This document shows, piece after piece, positions 1 through 11,999 of a stretch of DNA of 64,000 nucleotides; position 1 is the stretch's first letter; the number at the start of each line of letters is the position of its first letter. Under the pieces are notes generated by a model that was not told where the DNA came from, made no database searches, and was given only the letters and a program-made list of their open reading frames with translations. Source of the DNA: Ceratothoa steindachneri (taxonomy: Eukaryota > Arthropoda > Malacostraca > Isopoda > Cymothoidae); assembly GCA_963969495.1 (NCBI GenBank), contig OZ018321.1:102735578-102799577 (forward strand). The letters run 5' to 3'. Made by a program: the position numbers and the translations under genes.

Positions 1-1170
1 TGAAGCTCTATGAAGCGAACTATGGTTTGCAACAAATAGAAAGCCTGAAAAATCGCTTTTCAGGTAATCCGATAATGGAGTTGTTATTTGCCGATCAGTA
101 GTCTGGTCTTGCGCCATTTATTTTGCGCTTTGGGGGATTGAGTAAAACAAAGACTCCACATAATGTTGTTTGTGATATTTTCTGCTATAAAAATATTTTT
201 TTATATTCCAATTTCCAAATATAGGAATGCATGCATTTTTTGAGAGAGACCATGTGTTCAGAGGCAGGAGTGCCAGGCTGTTAAAAGAACGCAATTAAAT
301 CTGGTACAATGGAAGAGATAAACAATGAAGTTAAATGAAATCTTGAAGCGTGAGTTATGATGCAACCGAGTTAAAAGTAATATTTAACACCATATTTAAA
401 TACACTTATGTTAATTATATCATTTAATGGGCATAATTAGTAGTAGTAGTTGTTCGCCAACCTGACCTTATCCAGGATGATGCCGACCGGATAATTAAAT
501 GGACATAAAGGTCAGTATGACAATCGATGGGGACACCGAGAGTAACAGGGACCGGTCCTCCTTGGAGAGAGGTGCCAGGAAGTGTTATGTTCTGACACCA
601 AACAGCGTTAAGGTGGAATCTTCGTTTCCCTGAGCAGAGAGACCTCTTCTGCATCAGAGGTATGTGGATATAGATACCCATGTGCAAGATTCTTTGTAGC
701 TAGCAGAGTGTATGTATGTGTGTGTGAGAGAGAGTTGTGCTGCAAAGATTGGAGATAAAAGAAAGGAGGGTTGTTATTGGCTATGTGTGTGATGAAAAGT
801 GTAAGATCTACCCACCCGAAGATAGGGTTCAGCACAGCGCGTCCACCAGTCGGTAGCCAGATCTCTACGTGCGCTGGTGCTTGTGTTCGCTCTTGCTGGG
901 GCTGAAACCGGCACCGTGACGTTATTAAACTAACACCCAATCCACTCGGCTAGCAATAGCTCTAATGGTAATAAGTACAAGTTTAAAATTCGCCGAAAAT
1001 AAATTAAACTTTACACTGTAGCTTGAAGTGTAGAGGACCCGAAATGAATGTATATGAGCGCGCAAGAAGTAAGTAATAAATCACAATAACTCCAGGTATA
1101 AGATTCGTGAATCGCTATTGTTGTAGCCTTCCGTATTGAATCTGAGTTCCTCCAGGAAGATAAACGGCAG
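1..1170. other. No gene recognised
   Basis: I see no recognisable protein, RNA gene or transposon end here. There is a short TG/GA-rich stretch at about 711-733. The open frames on the minus strand between 424 and 940 are short and match no family I know. Confidence 0.5.
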
Positions 1171-1176
1171 TATCAC

Positions 1177-1425
1177 GTGATTCTCGCTACTGACTATCTC
1201 AAACACCATAAAATTGACAGGGAACTTTTTCTTCTTGATTTTCAAACAAAAGACCGCACGGCAACTGAAGTAGCGTGCTCCAACTGCGCCAAAAGCAGGC
1301 ATGGATGGAAAGAATGCAAGGAAAGGAAACAAAGATGTGTTAACTGTGGAGGGGAGCACAGGGCCTTGGCCATGAAGTGCCTTATCTGCAAGGAAGCCAT
1401 CCGAGCAAAAAGGGAGCAAAACTAA
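1177..1425 (+). pseudogene. LINE ORF1 zinc-knuckle fragment (Jockey-like)
   Basis: This 82-codon frame carries the nucleic-acid-binding end of a non-LTR retrotransposon ORF1 (Gag-like) protein, which in the family coats element RNA. Visible motifs are a C-x2-C-x4-H-x4-C knuckle (CSNCAKSRHGWKEC), a second knuckle of the C-x2-C-x3-H-x6-C form (CVNCGGEHRALAMKC), and a partial third (CLICK) followed by a basic tail. The same order of knuckles followed by a lysine/arginine/glutamate-rich tail is seen in the Jockey-like ORF1 copies near 60.2 kb and 61.7 kb. The N-terminal half of ORF1 is absent. About 30 bases after the stop the reading resumes (MNYAKAV...), so a stop has probably split the tail. 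No ORF2 of this family follows directly. The clade is inferred; the knuckles are seen. Confidence 0.7.
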
Positions 1426-1599
1426 AAATAAAAGGAGGCAAAAACAAAAATGAACTACGCAAAAGCAGTGACCCGGAGGAATAACGAGAGAAGTGGCAGC
1501 ACTGGTTTTGAAGGGCACAGTGTATACATACCGGCAAAGTGTGTACACACAGTGAATATGGCAACCTTTAAAAACACCAAAAGTGGTCAAAAGACATCA

Positions 1600-1884
1600 G
1601 AAATAAAATAATTGAAGTAAATTGTTAATTGAATAAAGGTTCAAGTGGTTAAAATAATAATAATAACGAGCCCAATAAATGAATTAACTAAATAAAATAA
1701 TATATGTGACGAAACAAAAATTTAATCAGTAAAAGTGAGAAAATAATCAGTATGCGAATATTAATAGAAATAAAACAAATAACCTAACTCAATCTGAAAT
1801 AATTTACGACTTAGACACTAGAAACAATCTAATTCAAAATAAGTTAATAGAAAGTATTAAAAGACAGTGAAAATTAACATAGAA
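1600..1884. other. A-rich spacer
   Basis: An A/T-rich stretch with no coding signal. It separates the ORF1 fragment from the L2-like LINE. Confidence 0.4.
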
Positions 1885-4216
1885 ATACAAATTTGTCCAA
1901 TGCTATATCTGATCACTTCCTTATCAACTTGAACTTCTCTATTCCATTCCATATACCTTCCCAGCTGTCTCATAATCCTAAGCCTTTCCATCGACTAGCC
2001 TACATTGATATTCCCTCCCTATCTAATGATGTGGCCTCCAAACTTCCTCCCATTGATGCTTCTGCCTCTCCTGACCAGATTCTCTCTTCTTTGGAGCAAC
2101 CCCTTCTCACTTGTCTTGATGCCACTCTTCCCTTGCACCCTTTCGAACTCCCGTTGCCACCGTGCCCCTTGGTACTCTATGAAACTCTTGCGTGCTAGGC
2201 AGTCCATGCGTGCCCATAAAAGAGTCGTCCTTAGAAGGGCTCGTACCCATGGGCAAGACACGACCCCTATCTCGCTGGCGTTCCGACTTGCGACAGCTTC
2301 CTACGTGGCGAAATTAAAATCTGCTCGTGAAGCCAACTCACGTAATCTGCTTACTGATAATAGGAATGATCCCCGTACCGTCTTCCTTTCCCAGTTTAGG
2401 TCTCCCCACCCATTAGCGCTGCTACTCTCTCGAATTTCTTCGCAGATAAGGTCACTAACCTCCATGCCTCCCTCCCTCAGCCTTCTGTCCCGGCTCCTGC
2501 CATTCTCCCTGACTTCCCCTCTCAGCCGCTTATCGTTTTCCCCGCTGTGACTGCGTTGTAGCTCACAGCCCTGCTCTCGCGTTCTAAGAAATCGGGCTCC
2601 CTAAAGCACATTTTTCCGCCAAAACTGTTATGTAAAATTCTGCCTGCTATCCTTCGAACGCTTCTTCACCTGTTCAACACTTCACTTGCAACTGGTCTTG
2701 TTCGCTCTTCCTTCAAACGTGCCCACATCCGTCCGATTCTTAAAAAGCTTCAACTAAACCCCACTGACCCTTCCAATTATTGCCCGATTACGCAACTCTC
2801 TAAGGTTCTGGAGAGAGGGGCTGCTTCACGCATCAACAGTCACATGGTGGCCTATAATATTGATAAAACTAACCAATCTGGTTTCAAGTCAGGTCACTCC
2901 ACAGAAACCGCCCTTCTCAATGTGTCTCATTGCTTACGAAGAGCCACGGACAGATGTTGTGCCTCCATCCTCGTTCTACTCGACCTCTCCTTTGCCTTCG
3001 ATACTATTAACCATACCGTCCTACTTGATCGTCTTCACTCTTTCCTCGGCATATCAGGCACCGTGCTTGACTGGTTCCGCTCTTACCTCTCGTCTCGTAC
3101 CCAATCCGTTGTGATTGACGACGTTTCATTCGACTCTACCCCCATTCGCTTTGGAGTGCCAGGAGGTTCTGCCCTTGTTCCTCTACTATTTCGTATCTAC
3201 CTTCTCCCTCTTAATTTCCTTCTCTGTAATCTCGGTCTATCCTTCCACCTATATGCTGATTACACTCAAATTTTTGTTTCCTCATCCCCCACGTCACTTG
3301 CCTACTCTATCACTGATCTCCTGGCTGCCTACTCCTCCATTTCTGACTGGCTCTCTACCAACTTACTTAGGCTTAATCACTCCAAAACTGAGGTCTTCCT
3401 CGTCGGCACCCCTGCTCTTGTCAAAAAATCTAAATCTCTCTTTCCCTCGCTTCCTCTGGGCGGTAATACTCACATTTTCTCTGACTGCATTAGGAATCTG
3501 GGTGTTGTTTTTGATGAGCATCTCTTCTTTAAGCCTTATATGCGCAATGTCATCAAATCCTCTCTATGTGTCCTTCGTAATTTCTCTCGCATTCGCTCTT
3601 ACTTTGATCGCCAAAGTCTTGAGACTGCTGTTCATGCCTCCATCACCTCAAGCCTTGACTACTGTAACTCTCTGCTTGTTAATCTGCCATCCTCCTCTCT
3701 CCGCCCCCTTCAACTTGTACAGAACTATGCCACTCAGCTTCTCCTCCGTCTGCCTTGCTTCTCTTTCTCGAAACCCTTGCTGCATAAACTGAACTGGCTC
3801 CCTGTTAGATCTCGTACTCACTTCAAGATACTTCTCTTCACATTTAAGGCCCTAAACAACAAGGCCCCGTCTTACCTCTCTTCTGCCCTCTCGCCACGCC
3901 ATGTCCCTCGGGGCCCTTCGGTCATCACATGCACCTCTTTTGAATATTCCTTGTTCATCCCTTTGCTCAATGGGGGAATGCTCCTTCTCAATCTGCGTCC
4001 CTAAGTTGTGGAATGCTCTTCCTGCTGAAATCAGGTCTTCTCCCTCTCTTACCACATTTAAGCGTCTCCTGAAAACGCATATTTTCAGTATTGCCTTCTC
4101 CCCCCTCTTGAATTTCCATTGAATTTCCATTCTCATCTCAGCACAACGTGCGCTCTGGGGAGGCCTCAGGCCTTAAAGAGCGCATTACAAAATACTTATT
4201 ATTTATTTATTATTTA
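1885..4216 (+). pseudogene. L2-like LINE, 5'-truncated, ORF2 remnant
   Basis: This is the 3' part of an ORF2 that in intact elements encodes an APE-type endonuclease and a reverse transcriptase for target-primed insertion. The sequence starts in the last endonuclease motif (ISDHFLI at about 1902) and passes through a frame-broken linker (2000-2840). It then gives a 386-codon RT frame at 2844-4004. RT motifs in order are SGFKSGHSTETALL, LLDLSFAFDTINH (normally SAAFDT), FGVPGGSALVP (normally GVPQGS) and LYADY. The second catalytic Asp of YADD is replaced by Tyr, and the Gln of the PQG motif is also lost. The C-terminal motif LWNALPAEIRSS lies at 4007-4044 in another frame. The 3' end, with an ATTTATT-type repeat at about 4190-4216, is typical of L2 elements. 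Truncation, frameshifts and catalytic changes show a dead copy. L2 versus another CR1-group clade is a judgement from motif style. Confidence 0.8.
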
Positions 4217-4219
4217 TTC

Positions 4220-5320
4220 TAAGAGCACTTTATAAATCTGATCATATTCAATTCCATAATCATTCCTGAAACGAAACAAAAGATAGACTTTTTAGAAGGG
4301 CAAAGTTTTGAGTTTACTAAAGAAATTAAAATCGATTAAATTACGACGAATGTCTTGTTTTAGCATAATCTTCTTCACTCGTCGCATTTTTTTATATTTT
4401 CATTTTTAATCTCTGTGAATTTTAATTCGTCCTTGTTTCCCAGTTTTGTTTATCAGCATACCTTCATTGGATTCCGCTAATTTTGTTTCTCTTAACAATG
4501 CATATGTATAGTTCGAATTACTACATCCTTAAAAGGCCAAATAAAAGTGATCCCTTTGCATCCATGAATCGAGTCTCTCTACGAAGTGGAATGAAGTCGT
4601 TTTCCACGAACATACCTAAATCCATCCATAAACTAAAGCCCTTTCGTATATCCAATTTCAAATAGGATTCCAAAACCTCCATTCCGCTCACCCAGGTGAA
4701 ATGATAGTAGACTCGGAAAGGTAGAGCAGGACCCATGAGGAAAGCCACCAACTCCTCTTGGTTTCCCATTTAATAAAGCTGTCGAAAGAGAAACAATGAT
4801 AAGAACGAAGAAAAAGAGAGAAGTTAGGTAATGACATTCACATTTAAGAGCGTCTGATTTCCCTTCTTCTCTTATCCGATGTTGACGCACATTTTGCTGT
4901 GTTCTTACTCCCGGCTCCCGTCTATATAGCCCAACAGCCACTGATTTCATTCTTCCTCTATTCCCACCAAGCTCCACCGCTATAATTTAAATTGCAATGA
5001 CGCAGCAATTATATGCGGTTAATATAGCAATGATAATCCTCCCCTACACTGCACCAGGAAAATCTGGGAGACGGTCCTCCAGGCAGGAACAATGCACTTT
5101 CGAGGAGGCTTAACAATGCCATATTCTCCCAACAACCGCTTACTCCGGCCTTTATGTTACCCATCTTGCGCCTTTTATTCTTTATCCCCTTTTGTTTTTA
5201 AAATTTATATTTGTTCTTTGAGGATTTCAAAGCATATTTTCCGTCACAGCCTAAACGCCTCTTTTCATTCTTCCCTGTCCAACTCATTGTTATTGTTCGC
5301 ATTGTGTGAGCCTTCATCGC
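4220..5320. other. No gene recognised
   Basis: Between the two L2-like fragments I see no supported gene. A 114-codon minus-strand frame at 4633-4977 contains a hydrophobic stretch but matches nothing I recognise and is probably chance. Confidence 0.4.
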
Positions 5321-5324
5321 ATAA

Positions 5325-5640
5325 TAAAATAAATTTTATCTGGCCTCCTTCAAGACCTTGAAGGCTTTGCAGGGCGACCGCCATTGACTAGGAAAATGCC
5401 TGAAAAAATAGGTGGGTTTTAAGAGCCCGCTTTAAAGCGTCATACGAGGAAGAGGAACGTATGCCAACAGGAAGACCATTCCACAGCTTAAGGGTAATTA
5501 CAGGAAAGGCACTATCACTTATGCAGCAGAGCCGAGTGCAAGGATCCGAAAGCAGGAGGGCGCTTCCCGAGCAAAAGTGTCTTTGTTTTCCGGACAGAGT
5601 CAGTGTGAAAAACCGGATTACATCTTTGCCCTTCATTTTT
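5325..5640 (-). pseudogene. L2-like LINE 3' end (RT C-terminus)
   Basis: The minus strand encodes the last ~80 residues of an L2/CR1-group ORF2, with the conserved tail motif LWNGLPVGIRSSSSYDALKR followed by ALKTHLF. After the stop a short 3' UTR ends at about 5325 in a TAAAATTTATTTTATTATG-like tail, which resembles L2 termini. The copy is strongly 5'-truncated, as is usual for this class. It is a different insertion from the plus-strand copy upstream: the tail motif is the same but the sequences differ clearly. Confidence 0.75.
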
Positions 5641-5709
5641 CAGGAGGCCTCAATTAAAGCCGAACTGTTTGTCTTAGCATCCACGTTTTACGAGACGCTG
5701 CGTTCCTAG

Positions 5710-8555
5710 GAGAATACTGTAGATGAATTCTAACACAATTATATTTTGGGGATGTGATGTAGAGGCAAATAAAAAGCCCTAATGCAATCACATGTGTAGT
5801 GGATTAAATTAAAGACAAAACTTCAATTTATCAACATCCAATCACTGACCCTCTTTCACTTAAGCTCTTCTCCAAATTTTTCCCCAAAGATACGTTAATT
5901 TGGTTCAAGTTATGGGGCATAAATACTTCAAAATTAATTCACATAGACGAAACATGTACTAAAGACGCCCTAAAATAGGCGAGGAGCTACTCTATAATTA
6001 ATTATGCAGATGATAATAACCTGTTTGAAAGACAACCCATACCAGAAGCTTGCTAACATTCTGAATTTCGGGTTGATTATTTTCTCAGAGATTCCCACAT
6101 CTCCGATACTATTGTCTACTTTGAACGACGAGACAAATCACTAATGGTCGGAATAAGCCAACTATGCGTTCTCTTACCTATTTTATCAATAATAAAACAC
6201 ATCAGAGCACAGGCATTATTCCCGGAGGTGAAAAGGCCTCTGCCTATGACACTGGACAATTGATTTTGAGGAGAAAATTGCGCTAAAGAACCCCGGTTGA
6301 TAAGACACACTGCCACGAGTTGAGTAGTCTGGTTCCATAAAATATTCAAACACTCCCATATGGCACTAGGCAGCAAGAACTAGAAAAATAACGCATGAAA
6401 AGTGGATGGTGAACAATGAACACATACTACTGGTGAATGATTTCTTATATTGCAAGACATAACACCCTTCCTTACTAAAACTTTAGGAAGATCTGATAGA
6501 TTAATCAAACTAGTAAACAAAATACTAATTTTTCCCCATCACCTTTAATACGAGGTTAGAAAAATTGGGTCAGAACAAACTGGAGAGGAGTGGACGTTCC
6601 TCGGCTTAAGAAAAGCACGCATGATAACAATTCACCAGGAGTCTAAGATGAGACCCGTTGACAAGATCTTCAGTAAATCACAGGGAAAGGTCAAATACCT
6701 TGTTCATTCAAATGTAAATCATAGCGTACGGATATCGTCTGCCCTAGTGGTTACTAATATTGATATTATTATTATATTTATTAGGTTCACATTGTAGGCA
6801 CCACTGGCTGTGCTGGCACTATGCTGTATGTCAGGATAACCTATTTGATTCTGCTATGATTCACCTACCAACCCAACCAAGACATTAAAAGCTTGAAGTG
6901 AATTTGTAGGACGTTGAATGTATCCACTTTACTCTGGAGGATTACGGAAAAAGGGATTTTGTTTTTTGTACTTTATTAACCTACACCAACTTTATGCCCA
7001 CTTCATGACCCAAATTTACACAGTAAATAATTAATTAAACAATATTAATTTAATATGTAAATTGAGAATTTACACATAATAGTAGAAAATATTCTCTTCG
7101 GTAGATTATCAGATTAAATTTCTTATTATTGCACTGAATTTATTGTGCTTCACTTTAGCCACTGAGAAAACATCAATTTTATATAAATTTATAACTATGA
7201 TTTACAGCGTATGGTGAAGTTTGTAGTTACTCGTGAAGTGAATTAAACCTCATTGAATTTGGTGAAGTTAAAAGAAACACGTGTAAAAGTTGCTTTGCAA
7301 TGGAAGAGTATGCATCGATTGGAGAAGTAACCTTCGAGTGGAAAGTTAATCTTCGAGGATGATTCGTCCGTTACCAGAGCCGCCTCAGAGTTAGGAGCTC
7401 ACACTTTCTTTTGTTTATTTTAAAGAACCTTGCCCTTGGGAGAACCTTCTCCTTGAGTTGAATCATGCTTGTTATTTGGCGATACTGCACTATGAGCCAG
7501 TCCATGGAGGGAGAAGCAAGTTTACTCTCGATGGTCGACTACTAGGCTACTAAATTAGTCCCTGAGCAAGTGAAATAGGTTAGATAGGGTTTGTAAAGAA
7601 GCTGACGAAATCAGTTTCAAATAGAAAATAGAAACGTTTAAATGGAATAAAGTCTATTACCTCTCAATCTTGTTTGAGTCGTCCAGGTGCACTAGAACTG
7701 GGAGGGTAGACTGATTCTCCAGGTGCATGGGTTAACAGTCTAAACGGTGCATCCATTTGAGGTTGTTCGACGAATAAAACCTGAACTGAATTGCCGTAGA
7801 CCATGGTTATCAATCCAACTAACGCCGAGGTGGCATCTAGGATGGCGACAACCCGGCATAAGACATTTGATAGGAATATGATCGTTATTACCATCTCTCA
7901 TCCAAAATTCGCGTGTGCATCAGGAAAGCACAAGAACAGGTCAAGGCAGGAAAATGAAGTGGTTCTTGGAGAGATGTGTGAATTCCTCCACATTAAGAAC
8001 ACCGATGCGAAAGGTTTTCGACCCGTTCCGCTAGGAATTTAGCCTCTGGTACTGGCCCTTTATTCCTTCCAGAAAGGGTATTTACCATTCAGATCACCTA
8101 GATGGCAAAAGATTCTCGGGAATCACCTAAGAGACAATGCAGAAGATGGAGGTGATTTATATAATATGGTTTTAATTCCCCTTTCACCATTTTGCCGGTT
8201 TATTCGGATATGGGATTTGGTGTGACATCTTATTAATGATGTTCCTGGCCTAAAAAAATAAATATTATTGGTAAGTTGGTTCTTAGGTAACAGTTACGCT
8301 GGCGATTGCGCAAGGGATAATCAATTGGTATATGTTTAATTGTTAGTCTCCTATTGCAGCATTGGGGAAGAGGATAATTTGGAGAAACGTAAGGTTTTAG
8401 TAATATTTGTGTGTCCTAGTCATAATTGTGCGTTTATTAAGTCCTCTCTTCCGTGTTTCCCTATTGACGACGGCTAACTTGGGGATTTTCTTTTATTTTG
8501 TTTAAACACGGCTGGCCATTCGTCTGACAAGTGGCTTCGATGTTAAATATATACA
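5710..8555. other. No gene recognised
   Basis: This 2.8-kb stretch is AT-rich and full of stops. Short frames at 6116-6376 (minus), 7664-7894 (minus) and 7803-8042 (plus) match no known family. I see no transposon terminus or RNA gene. Confidence 0.4.
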
Positions 8556-8617
8556 TTTTTAGTCGCGTGCGAGTCTAGTCATGGGCGACTCTATATCTCA
8601 CTATGTCGGTCGGTCGC
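8556..8617. repeat. Repeat terminus shared with 18253-18300
   Basis: The segment starts TTTTTAGTCGCGTGC and, after a short variable part, continues GCGACTCTATATCTCACTATG. The minus strand of 18253-18300 has the same order (TTTTTAGTCGCGTGC, then CGCGACTCTATAAG and ACTATGT). Two copies with a self-complementary head suggest the end of an unclassified repeat or DNA transposon. Confidence 0.5.
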
Positions 8618-8635
8618 CGTTTTGTTTTTTTGTTT

Positions 8636-8888
8636 TAGTAATAACATTGTAACTATTTAGCCGACGTTAACGAAATTTGAAACCCTTATGTTGTTTTACA
8701 TTCTCTTTCGAATTATATAATTGTCAAGGTTCTCCTGAGGTTAGCCCGAGAATTATATTGTTTTGGCAATAACATCATAACTATTCGGCCGATTCTAACG
8801 AAATTTGAAACCCTTATGTTGTTTTACATTCTATTTCGAATGATATAATTGCCAAGATCCTGACAAGGTTAGTCCGGGAATCTTTTTA
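8636..8888. repeat. Two-copy tandem repeat, period about 129 bp
   Basis: Unit 1 starts at about 8639 (AATAACATTGTAACTATT) and unit 2 at about 8768 (AATAACATCATAACTATT). The block ACGAAATTTGAAACCCTTAT is identical in both, as is most of the sequence after it. The array lies directly downstream of the repeat terminus at 8556 and may be the internal part of the same unclassified repeat. Confidence 0.8.
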
Positions 8889-9190
8889 ATTTCTGAAGGT
8901 CGTAAGGTAATAAATCAGAATAAGAGAGAGCACGCAACTTTTGGTCAGCAGACCTTGTTTTGAGTATGTTATATAATCCGAATGGTGTCTGGATTTGGGA
9001 TGTATATGGTTGTAGTTAGACATCTCTCTGGCTGCTTTGTCTGCCGTCATATTTTTACCGATGCCCACATAACCAGGGCACCAGCAGCGTTTGATGTGGT
9101 GTGGAGGGTTTTTTTTTCAATTCCTCAAAGATGACAGATGCTATGCGATGTTTATTCTCCCGAATTTGTAAGAATAATAGTGTACTTGCC
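8886..9190 (-). pseudogene. LINE RNase H domain fragment
   Basis: Read on the minus strand, the translation contains WCPGYVGIGKNMTADKAARE. This corresponds to the C-terminal RNase H motif of LINE ORF2 proteins (family form W-V-P-G-H-V-G-I-x-G-N-x-x-A-D). The histidine of the GH pair is replaced by Tyr. Upstream residues (KHRIASVIFEELKK) fit the preceding helix, with one frameshift in the run of T at about 9111-9118. Such RNase H domains occur in I-group LINEs (I, R1, LOA and relatives). Only this domain remains. It ends head-on against the plus-strand RTE-like fragment at about 9190. Confidence 0.65.
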
Positions 9191-9980
9191 AAGTGCAGTG
9201 TTTTAAGTATCTCGGTGTGGATCTGGCAGCTTATGAAAGGGGTGAAAATTAAATATTGCAGCAAATGCAAAGGGAAGTGCAAGCATATGGTGCGATAAGG
9301 AGTCTCACAAAAGGGAAGCGAATGAGCAGGCAGGCGCAAATGGGATTGTATGAGGGAGTCGTGGTTCCCACTGTCCATGTGAAACATGGGCGTTGAGTGC
9401 GAACGAAAGGAGAAAGGTTGAAGTTATGGAAATGAAATGTTTGAGAAGTATTTGTGGTGCAAGTTTTATTGAAAGGGTGATAAATGAAAGAGTGCGAGAG
9501 AGATGTGGAAGTAAAGTGAGTTTGGTTGAAAGAGCTGATAGAGGTGTGATGAGGTGGTATGGTCACCTGGAGAGAATGGAGAAGGAAAGGCTGGTAAAGA
9601 ATGTGTATAAATTTCGATTGATAGGAAGGAGAGAGCGTGGGCCTCAGAGAAGAGGGTGGATGGAGTTTACGAGAGATGTCCCTGCCGGATGGGGCCTGAG
9701 CATTCAAGAGGCAGAAGGGCGTGCAAGGGAGAGGAATGAATGGAGACGAATGGTTAGGGGGGGACGAGATGTGTAGGATGACACATAAACGCAGGTAACA
9801 CGGTTTCTAGCGGAAGCCGGATAGCTGAACTATAAAGATGGATTCGAAAATGTAGTAGGTGAGTCGCCTTGGTTAAGCAGCGGATAATGTGTGCGAATGG
9901 TGGAGTGGAAGTGTCTCTGGTTATGCGCCACCCCATCCCCGGGAGATATGCGCGGGGTATAAAAACAAAAAACAAACTTT
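9190..9980 (+). pseudogene. RTE-like LINE 3' end
   Basis: The fragment covers the C-terminal end of an RTE-type ORF2 and its 3' UTR. It begins in FKYLGVDLAAYERG (about 9202), continues QMGLYEGVVVPTV (about 9332-9372), then after a frameshift gives the 127-codon frame 9393-9776. That frame has the diagnostic order EVMEMKCLRSICGASF, RWYGHLERMEKERL, IGRRERGPQRRGWM and EWRRMVRGG. The normal YGAETW motif is destroyed at the frameshift. The 3' UTR includes a GC-rich stretch (GCGCCACCCCATCCCC) and ends in TATAAAAACAAAAAACAAA near 9980. The catalytic part of the RT is missing, so this is a 5'-truncated copy. The clade name is from motif recognition only. Confidence 0.75.
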
Positions 9981-9984
9981 GCAT

Positions 9985-11155
9985 AAGATGTTGAACTAGC
10001 TATACTTTGTTATTATCATTTTTTTATATATATATTTAGGTTCTGCAAATGAGCTCGTGAGATTAAAATAGTCAATCCAAAAATAATATTCACATTGCAA
10101 TTTCTGCTCATGATTGCCCTAATTCCCATAAGAACGTTATGCAAAAATAAAGCTGCTTTAATAGACCTTTGGCTATTTTAAATATTTGCATATCATCTCT
10201 ACAGCACAATTTATAGCCTCTAGCCCAAACATTCCCGATGCAGTTGGATCACTGCGGAATGATTGCGCCGCCTGATGTAGTTGGGATGGAAATAACGTCT
10301 AGAACCACCACTTTATATGGTACACATTAGCACCTCATGTAAAGAGCAGGAATGCACTCCCTACTAATTATCTAACCGTCCCTCCGTACAAACATTTCCG
10401 ATCACTTAATGCCTCACAGACCCATCCACCAAGGAGGTGCGAGTCCTGCTTCGCTACAGAGACGGCGGAGATCACTACCGTCTGAGGGAAGGGGATCTTA
10501 CGCAGCATGTTTTATGTTCTCGTATTATCTTATTACTTTCCAAAAGGTCGGTATTTTTATTCATGGAGAACCGAAGTTGGAACCCTCTGTTCCAATTTGG
10601 AGCAACCTTCTAAGGAAATGAATACATTTGACGCTCGCTCTCTCCACAAATGAACTGATATCTCTCAATTTCATCATTTGGGAAAACGTTTCCGCACCAA
10701 TAGCCAAAGAGGTTATTCTCTGAAATACAATTAGTGTATTAATGTGCGTAAAGCGTAAATTTCTCATGGTGTGAATTTCTTTGTGTGCACGCTGGCGTGC
10801 ATTGAGTTCATGCACTTTGTGGGAGGTTTGTATACTACATAGTTGTCTAAATAGCAGCAAGTGACTTCTGGGCGTGGAAGCCTCACTCCTGGCTACAAAA
10901 ATAAAAGATCAACTAACCCGGAGCCCAAATCGGGATTCAACTGGGAAACAAGATAGGAATATTCCGGTTGAAGATCAATTATGCACATTTTTGTACTAGG
11001 TAGTATCTTTCGCTTCCCTTTGCATCAATGAGAAGTCATAAGATGTACAATAATCATTTCACAGAGCGTGAAAGCAATTCAATCCTAAGTATCACATTGC
11101 CAAATAACTTTCTATTAGGTATCTAAAGAGTCTGGATTAATTTATCTCCACCATG
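9985..11155. other. No gene recognised
   Basis: AT-rich non-coding sequence with a short AT run at about 10027-10036. Frames of 70-99 codons at 10409-10621 and 10561-10860 match nothing I know. Confidence 0.4.
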
Positions 11156-11157
11156 AA

Positions 11158-11246
11158 CTGAATGGAGGATGAAAGGCTGGTAAAGAGAATGTATAGATCT
11201 CGAGTGATAGGAAGGAGAGAGCGTGGGCGTCAAAGAAGAGGGTGTA
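11158..11246 (+). pseudogene. Short RTE-like fragment
   Basis: About 30 codons read MEDERLVKRMYRSRVIGRRE and then RGRQRRG. This matches the RMEKERLVKNVYKFRLIGRRE segment of the RTE-like copy at 9.6 kb, so it is a second, tiny copy of the same family. It is cut off where the opposite-strand CR1-like fragment begins. Confidence 0.7.
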
Positions 11247-11610
11247 ACAAGGAAAAAAAGAACCCTAGAAGACCTTACGGTCCATTCAATGAGGGTACCT
11301 TTGGACTAGCAGTCGAGCGGGCAAAACTCTGCTCAAATGCTTTACGTCCTTAAGCGGCCATTTTTCAAGACCCTGTCTAGTCTTGACTTGGACTGATCAA
11401 CAGATTCATTGTTGACAACTTCCACTGGAAGTGCGTTCCAACTACCGCAGATACTGTAGGTGGAAAATTTTCCACACAGATCGCGGTTGTAACGCTTCAG
11501 TTCAAGTTTAAAGCCGTGATTTCTTGTTCTACTCTCATGAAGTGTGAAACTATCCCCGGTGTCAACATTGTCGATGGAGTTTACGAAAATATCAAACGAA
11601 CTTAACAACG
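11247..11610 (-). pseudogene. CR1-like LINE RT C-terminus
   Basis: The minus-strand 88-codon frame ends with SWNALPVEVVNNESVDQSKS and RLDRVLKN, the conserved tail of CR1-group ORF2 proteins (family form W-N-x-L-P-x-x-V-V, then S-x-x-x-F-K-x-R-L-D). A preceding block has charged residues typical of the region before it (RNHGFKLELKRYNRD). What follows the stop, down to about 11247, is probably its 3' UTR. The rest of the element is missing. Confidence 0.65.
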
Positions 11611-11999
11611 ATCATTGGCCTCAAAATTAGTTCTATAGTAAAAAATAGATAACTTCGCTTCTGTTATTGTTTCTAGTGAGGTAATGACACACAAGCCATA
11701 CACATCGCACATAGCAGACGTCTAATTTTAGTTGTTACTATAAAATAAAAGGGGAGAAAAGTAAATACCTTTTGTTGAAAGATATACAATCTCTGCTTCA
11801 GTTCCTGAGATAACCGAAAATCGTCATTATCTCGCATGCACCAAGAGAGAAGACAACCCCTTTCAAAATTAACATCCGGAGTGAGTTAAAGATGAGTAGT
11901 AATTTCATTAGTAGATTTTATGCCCTTTCTTAGCCATACCCCGGTAAATATCTATAAGTTTAAAACGACAAGTGGAGGAAGGGAGTGAAGGAAAAAAGC
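11611..11999. other. No gene recognised
   Basis: A short AT-rich stretch with no coding or repeat signal I can identify. Confidence 0.4.

Noticed and set aside
4633..4977. Small membrane protein on the minus strand
   Set aside because: One hydrophobic stretch in an otherwise featureless frame; expected by chance in AT-rich sequence.
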